Source of the DNA: Lachnospiraceae bacterium
Lineage (GTDB): Bacteria; Bacillota; Clostridia; Lachnospirales; Lachnospiraceae
Assembly: GCA_017520425.1 (NCBI GenBank)
Contig: JAFXFO010000026.1
Coordinates: 62,001-126,000, forward strand
DNA: 64,000 bases
Reading direction: 5' to 3'
Position 1 is the first letter of the stretch; each line of letters begins with the position of its first letter. Below are positions 60,580 to 64,000 of this stretch, in pieces. The notes beneath the pieces were generated by a model. The model was not told the DNA's origin. It ran no database searches and saw nothing but the letters and a program-made list of their open reading frames with translations. A program made the position numbers and the translations under genes.

Positions 60580-62295
60580 ATGAATATAGCAGTTTTTTCA
60601 GACATACACGGCAATTATGCGGCTTTTCAGATCTGCGTAAATTATGCACTTCAACAGGATATTCATACCTTTTTCTTTTTAGGAGATTATGTGGCAGAGT
60701 TTCCCTATCCTCAAAGAACCATGGAAATGATCTATGATATGAAGGATAAGTATGATTGCTACTTTATCCGTGGCAATAAGGAGGACTATTGGCTGGATTG
60801 CAGATATAATCCGGATTGTATCTGGAAGGATGGTAATCACACCGTGGGAGCCATGAAATATACTTTTGCAAATCAGACGGAAAGAGATTTTGCCTTTTAT
60901 AAGACTTTGCCCATCTGCAGGGAAGTGGTGTTTGAAGGAGCGAATCCCATTCTTCTTTGTCATGGTTCCACAGAGCGTAACAATCAGAAGATGCTGCCGG
61001 AGGATGAAGAAACAAAGAGGATAATGGAGGAATGTACCTGCAAATATATTTTATGCGGTCATACTCATGGTCAGATGACCTTAGAGCATGCCGGTAAGGT
61101 ATTGTGGAATCCCGGAGCGGTGGGCGTGCCAAAGCAAAGTGGTGGCAAGACCCAGTTTATGATTTTGCATCAAAGAGGGATGGAATGGAAGCCGGAGTTT
61201 ATTAGTCTGGAATATGAAAAGGACAGGATTTTACAGGAATTGCAGGAATGCGGGCTGGAGCAAAATGCACCTTACTGGACACAAATCACCCGTCATCTGT
61301 TACAGACGGGGGAAGTGACACATGGCAGTTCCTTAAGCTATGCCATGCAGATGGACATGGAAGAGAATGGCAGCAGTATTTGGTATCAGGTACCGGATAA
61401 GTACTGGATAAAGACCATCATAGACCGTATGGCAGGAAAAGAAATTACACTGGGACAAAGCGGTGCCCATGTGTATGAGTTGGACGGGAACAGGGTACTT
61501 AAGGTGGCATTTCGGGATGAAGTACAGGAGGAACAGATTTGGGCATCTTATGAAAAGGAAGCACTTTTCTTAGAATGTGCTTCGGGAGATTTTCTGCCTA
61601 AGGTTTATGCAAATATTCATACAGAGCAGGAGATTTTCCTTATTATGGAGAAGTATCAGCCATTAAAGAGAGAGCATTTGGATATAGACCGGTTGCAACA
61701 GATTATGGATACCTTGGTGAAGATACATATACTGGAGGTGCCTGCATTCTTGCCCAAGGAAGAGCGCAAACCGACGGTTTTTGATGAGGAGGTAACGGCA
61801 GAATGCGTGAAGGGTTGGCAAAGTGTCTTGGCAGAGCATCCGGATGCATTTGATGCTAAGCCACTGAGTGTGATTGCGGAGAATATCAATACATGGAATC
61901 AGATGTACTTTGATGCAAAAGTATGCTTTAACCATGGGGATTTTCATTTTGAAAATATATTATGTGATGCTTGCAGGAATATGGTAGTGGTAGACTGGCA
62001 GAACTGCGGCATAGGCAACCGGGCCGGAGATATCTCGTTTTTACTCAGCAGACTATCTGCGGATGGTTATGCATTTGAACAGGGAAAAATCATTGAAATG
62101 TATTGCGAAAGTGCTTTAAAAGCCGGATTGGTGATATCTCCCATAGAAATTCGTAGGCAGATGTGCTTGGCGAATCTGAATGTTTCCTTCCGGTTCTGGC
62201 ATCAATATTTGCATGGCAGCAGTGAAGAGCGTGTGAGAGGTATTTACGAGAAAATGGTTGCAGATGCAATGCTGTTGGATATAAAGGAAAAATAG
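60580..62295 (+). CDS. Calcineurin-like phosphoesterase fused to an APH-type kinase
   Basis: The 571-residue protein has two enzyme halves. Residues 1-215 are a metallophosphoesterase with FSDIHGN (Asp8, His10), LGDYV (Asp36), RGNKE (Asn66), LCHGS and CGHTHGQ. Residues about 290-571 resemble aminoglycoside phosphotransferase or choline-kinase folds, with an ATP-site strand (GQSGAHVYELDGNRVLKVAF), the catalytic loop NHGDFHFENIL with His452 and Asp454, and metal-binding DWQNCG with Asp472. GAGGAGGTG precedes the ATG. A phosphatase and a kinase in one chain suggest reversible handling of one phosphorylated metabolite. The target is unknown. Confidence 0.87.
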   Translation: MNIAVFSDIHGNYAAFQICVNYALQQDIHTFFFLGDYVAEFPYPQRTMEMIYDMKDKYDCYFIRGNKEDYWLDCRYNPDCIWKDGNHTVGAMKYTFANQTERDFAFYKTLPICREVVFEGANPILLCHGSTERNNQKMLPEDEETKRIMEECTCKYILCGHTHGQMTLEHAGKVLWNPGAVGVPKQSGGKTQFMILHQRGMEWKPEFISLEYEKDRILQELQECGLEQNAPYWTQITRHLLQTGEVTHGSSLSYAMQMDMEENGSSIWYQVPDKYWIKTIIDRMAGKEITLGQSGAHVYELDGNRVLKVAFRDEVQEEQIWASYEKEALFLECASGDFLPKVYANIHTEQEIFLIMEKYQPLKREHLDIDRLQQIMDTLVKIHILEVPAFLPKEERKPTVFDEEVTAECVKGWQSVLAEHPDAFDAKPLSVIAENINTWNQMYFDAKVCFNHGDFHFENILCDACRNMVVVDWQNCGIGNRAGDISFLLSRLSADGYAFEQGKIIEMYCESALKAGLVISPIEIRRQMCLANLNVSFRFWHQYLHGSSEERVRGIYEKMVADAMLLDIKEK

Positions 62296-62335
62296 CGTAG
62301 GCGATAGTGCGATAAGTAAAGGAAGAGGTGATGAT

Positions 62336-62941
62336 ATGATAGCAATATGTCCTAAATGCGGAAGTCATAATTGGAATAAAAAAGTAGAAGGAGATGTGAT
62401 AACATGTCCGAATTGTGGAGAGAAGTGGAGATTTATTAAAAAGCCATTGTATATTCTTACCGGGTGTAGTGGCGTGGGTAAGACGACTACCGGCATGGCA
62501 CTGCAGAAGCTGACGACGGATTTCGTGGTGTTAGATGCAGATATGTTTTTTAATATTATGCCCCATGAAACGGACGAGGATTATTTTGCACAGGTGGAGC
62601 AGGTACAGAGTCTGTCAAAGAATATTATGCAAAGCGGAAAGTGCGTGGTTTGGACCATGGCCGGTAATATTGACAAATTAGTACGGACTTATCACGCCGC
62701 ATTTTTTAGTGAGATTCATGTATTGGCGCTGGTATGCAGCGAAGAAAGTCTGCGGGAACGAATGACCGTAGGAAGGGGTATTACTCACGAAGGTTGGATT
62801 AATGGTTCCGTGGATTATAATCATTATTTCAGAACCCACGAAAAGATAGGGGATGTGGCTTTTGAAACCTTGGATACGGATGGTAAATGTGTATCACAGG
62901 TAGCAGAGGAAGTGCTTCAGTGGTTGAAAAGTAAAGGATAA
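62336..62941 (+). CDS. Zinc-ribbon P-loop kinase-like protein
   Basis: The 201-residue protein starts with a zinc ribbon: CPKCG at residues 5-9 and CPNCG at 24-28. An AAA_33/shikimate-kinase-like P-loop follows, LTGCSGVGKTTTGMAL, then LDADMFF and a lid with RERMTVGRGI. GGAAGAGGTG precedes the ATG. Small kinases of this type phosphorylate nucleosides, sugars or antibiotics; the ribbon may bind nucleic acid or a partner. It is followed after 7 bases by an rRNA methyltransferase-like gene. Confidence 0.8.
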   Translation: MIAICPKCGSHNWNKKVEGDVITCPNCGEKWRFIKKPLYILTGCSGVGKTTTGMALQKLTTDFVVLDADMFFNIMPHETDEDYFAQVEQVQSLSKNIMQSGKCVVWTMAGNIDKLVRTYHAAFFSEIHVLALVCSEESLRERMTVGRGITHEGWINGSVDYNHYFRTHEKIGDVAFETLDTDGKCVSQVAEEVLQWLKSKG

Positions 62942-62948
62942 TGCACAG

Positions 62949-63647
62949 ATGGAATACTTGTATTGTAAGAATGACAATTTTGAGGATTTTGCCAGTGGGC
63001 GTGTGCTTTTTGGCGGGAAAGGAATTCCTAATTTCCCGGTTCGATTGTTGTTGGAAATTTATGGAAGAGCCGGGAAGTATGCAGAGAGAAAAAACAATTT
63101 GGTGATATATGACCCCTGTTGTGGTGGAGGATATGCCCTGACCGTGTTGGGGTTCTTTCATAATAGGGATATAGAAAAGTTGTATGGCAGTGATATTGAT
63201 GAGAATATGGTAATCCATGCAGACAAGAATCTAAGATTATTGTCAGAAGACGGTTTCTCCTGCAGGCGTGAAGAAATCAAAGCTTTGTGGAATGAATATG
63301 GAAAGACATCCCATAAGGAGGCTTTGGATAGTTGTGCAAGACTATTTGATATGTTGGAAAAACAGGTGAAAACAGAAGTTTTTCGGGCGGATTGTACCGG
63401 GGTGTTACCTCCTATTCAGCCGGATATTATTATCACGGATGTACCATACGGTAATTTGGTTGAGTGGAATGATAATGAACAGATTTCCCTAAACGATATG
63501 CTGGAAAGCTTATGGACAATCTCTCATGAGAATACGGTTCTGGCAGTTTGTATGGATAAAAAGCAGAAGGTAAATTGTGATAAGTGGAAACGTTTGGAAA
63601 AACAGAATGTGGGAAAACGTAGATTTGAAATCTTAAAAAGAGCTTGA
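62949..63647 (+). CDS. AviRa-like 23S rRNA guanine-N2 methyltransferase
   Basis: The 232-residue protein resembles AviRa, the avilamycin-resistance methyltransferase acting on 23S rRNA. Visible matches are FEDFASGRVLFGGKGIPNFPVRLLLEI, VIYDPCCGGGYALTVLGFFH (SAM loop) and LYGSDIDENMV, with IITDVPYGNLVEW as the target-base motif. AAAGGA lies about 11 bases upstream of the ATG. AviRa confers resistance to orthosomycin antibiotics in producers. In this setting a housekeeping methylation or a resistance role are both possible. Confidence 0.82.
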   Translation: MEYLYCKNDNFEDFASGRVLFGGKGIPNFPVRLLLEIYGRAGKYAERKNNLVIYDPCCGGGYALTVLGFFHNRDIEKLYGSDIDENMVIHADKNLRLLSEDGFSCRREEIKALWNEYGKTSHKEALDSCARLFDMLEKQVKTEVFRADCTGVLPPIQPDIIITDVPYGNLVEWNDNEQISLNDMLESLWTISHENTVLAVCMDKKQKVNCDKWKRLEKQNVGKRRFEILKRA

Positions 63648-63711
63648 CTCTGCCCCTGGGGGAGGCTTTATGTTGGAACATAAATAGTATTTGACATGAA
63701 GGAGGAAGATT

Positions 63712-64000
63712 ATGAAAGTATTTTTATGCGGCGGCGGTGCAGGTGAACAGACCATAGAGGCGAACAAGCGATTGAATGAGGTTATTGACCATACAAAGCC
63801 TTGTTTATATATCCCTTTAGCCATGGAAGCAGATATGTATGACAGTTGTTATAAGTGGATTACCGGAGAATTAAAGGACTTGGAGATTCCCCATATTGAT
63901 ATGGTGAGAAGTGCAGAAGAACTGGCGGAAAAGGACTTGTCCGCATACAGCGTATTGTTTATCGGTGGAGGCAATACATACAAATTATTATACGATATCA
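63712..64000 (+). CDS. Peptidase S51-like protein, truncated by the window edge
   Basis: The ATG follows GAAGGAGGAAGATT. The first 96 residues start MKVFLCGGGAGEQTIEANKR and reach VLFIGGGNTYKLLYDI, the conserved GGGNT loop of S51 peptidases such as dipeptidase E. The catalytic serine would lie beyond the window. Only the 5' part of the gene is present. Confidence 0.8.
   Translation, partial: MKVFLCGGGAGEQTIEANKRLNEVIDHTKPCLYIPLAMEADMYDSCYKWITGELKDLEIPHIDMVRSAEELAEKDLSAYSVLFIGGGNTYKLLYDI

Noticed and set aside
1-64000. CRISPR array, prophage or insertion sequence
   Set aside because: I found no regularly spaced repeats of array type, no transposase or integrase, and no phage structural genes. 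The 33.1-kb repeats have only three short cores.

Overview
The window looks like chromosomal DNA of a low-GC anaerobic Firmicute, most likely a gut Lachnospiraceae. The reasons are AGGAGG-type ribosome binding sites, TTGACA/TATAAT-type promoters, many intrinsic terminators, and a gene content of PTS enzyme I, PlsY, AzlCD, a DtxR/MntR regulator, a LytTR two-component system, a GH95 fucosidase and a YfhO-type membrane protein. No organism name can be read from the sequence. I see no rRNA, transposase, integrase, phage gene or CRISPR array.

Layout. 1-5.5 kb: a winged-helix-like protein (possibly cut at the left edge), a membrane-anchored protein with a carbohydrate-binding-like module, an SGNH esterase, plsY and an ABC exporter. 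5.7-25.8 kb: one long co-directional exopolysaccharide locus. It opens with a PqqD-like protein and a Pel-type core: a short-chain dehydrogenase (SDR)-PelD fusion, PelE, a large membrane protein, a DUF2194-type protein, PelF and PelG. It continues with DUF2304, three more glycosyltransferases, a DUF4832-type protein, a Stealth-family phosphotransferase, a Wzx-like flippase, a nucleotidyltransferase-like protein and an acyltransferase. 25.8-30.2 kb: a possible peptide-maturation module. It has a 141-aa precursor-like protein with its own promoter and a following terminator, an ABC exporter without a C39 peptidase domain, a 186-bp nested inverted repeat, a PqqD-HprK-like fusion and a Ser/His S26-type peptidase.

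30.2-49.3 kb is mainly sugar and central metabolism: 1-phosphofructokinase, enzyme I, a 47-aa membrane microprotein with an elaborate upstream region, a double GT-C mannosyltransferase-like protein, a DUF2974 hydrolase, a peptidase C26, GH95, YfhO, a KDPG aldolase-KDG kinase operon under a palindromic operator, a metalloregulator, AzlCD, an SDR, an iron alcohol dehydrogenase and a tRNA-Leu(AAG). 49.6-54.7 kb: a LytTR regulator, a soluble GHKL kinase and a heterodimeric ABC exporter whose upstream region carries 21-bp-period direct repeats. 54.8-64 kb: a histidine phosphatase with an altered motif, an alpha/beta hydrolase, two HAD proteins (one fused to a methyltransferase), a radical SAM protein, a phosphoesterase-APH fusion, a zinc-ribbon kinase, an AviRa-like rRNA methyltransferase and the start of an S51 peptidase.

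The most interesting part is 5.7-30.2 kb. A Pel-like polymer machine with a probable cyclic-di-GMP receptor sits next to PqqD, HprK-like, nucleotidyltransferase and S26 genes and a leader-bearing peptide. Whether these form one polymer-peptide system or two neighbouring ones cannot be settled from sequence alone.
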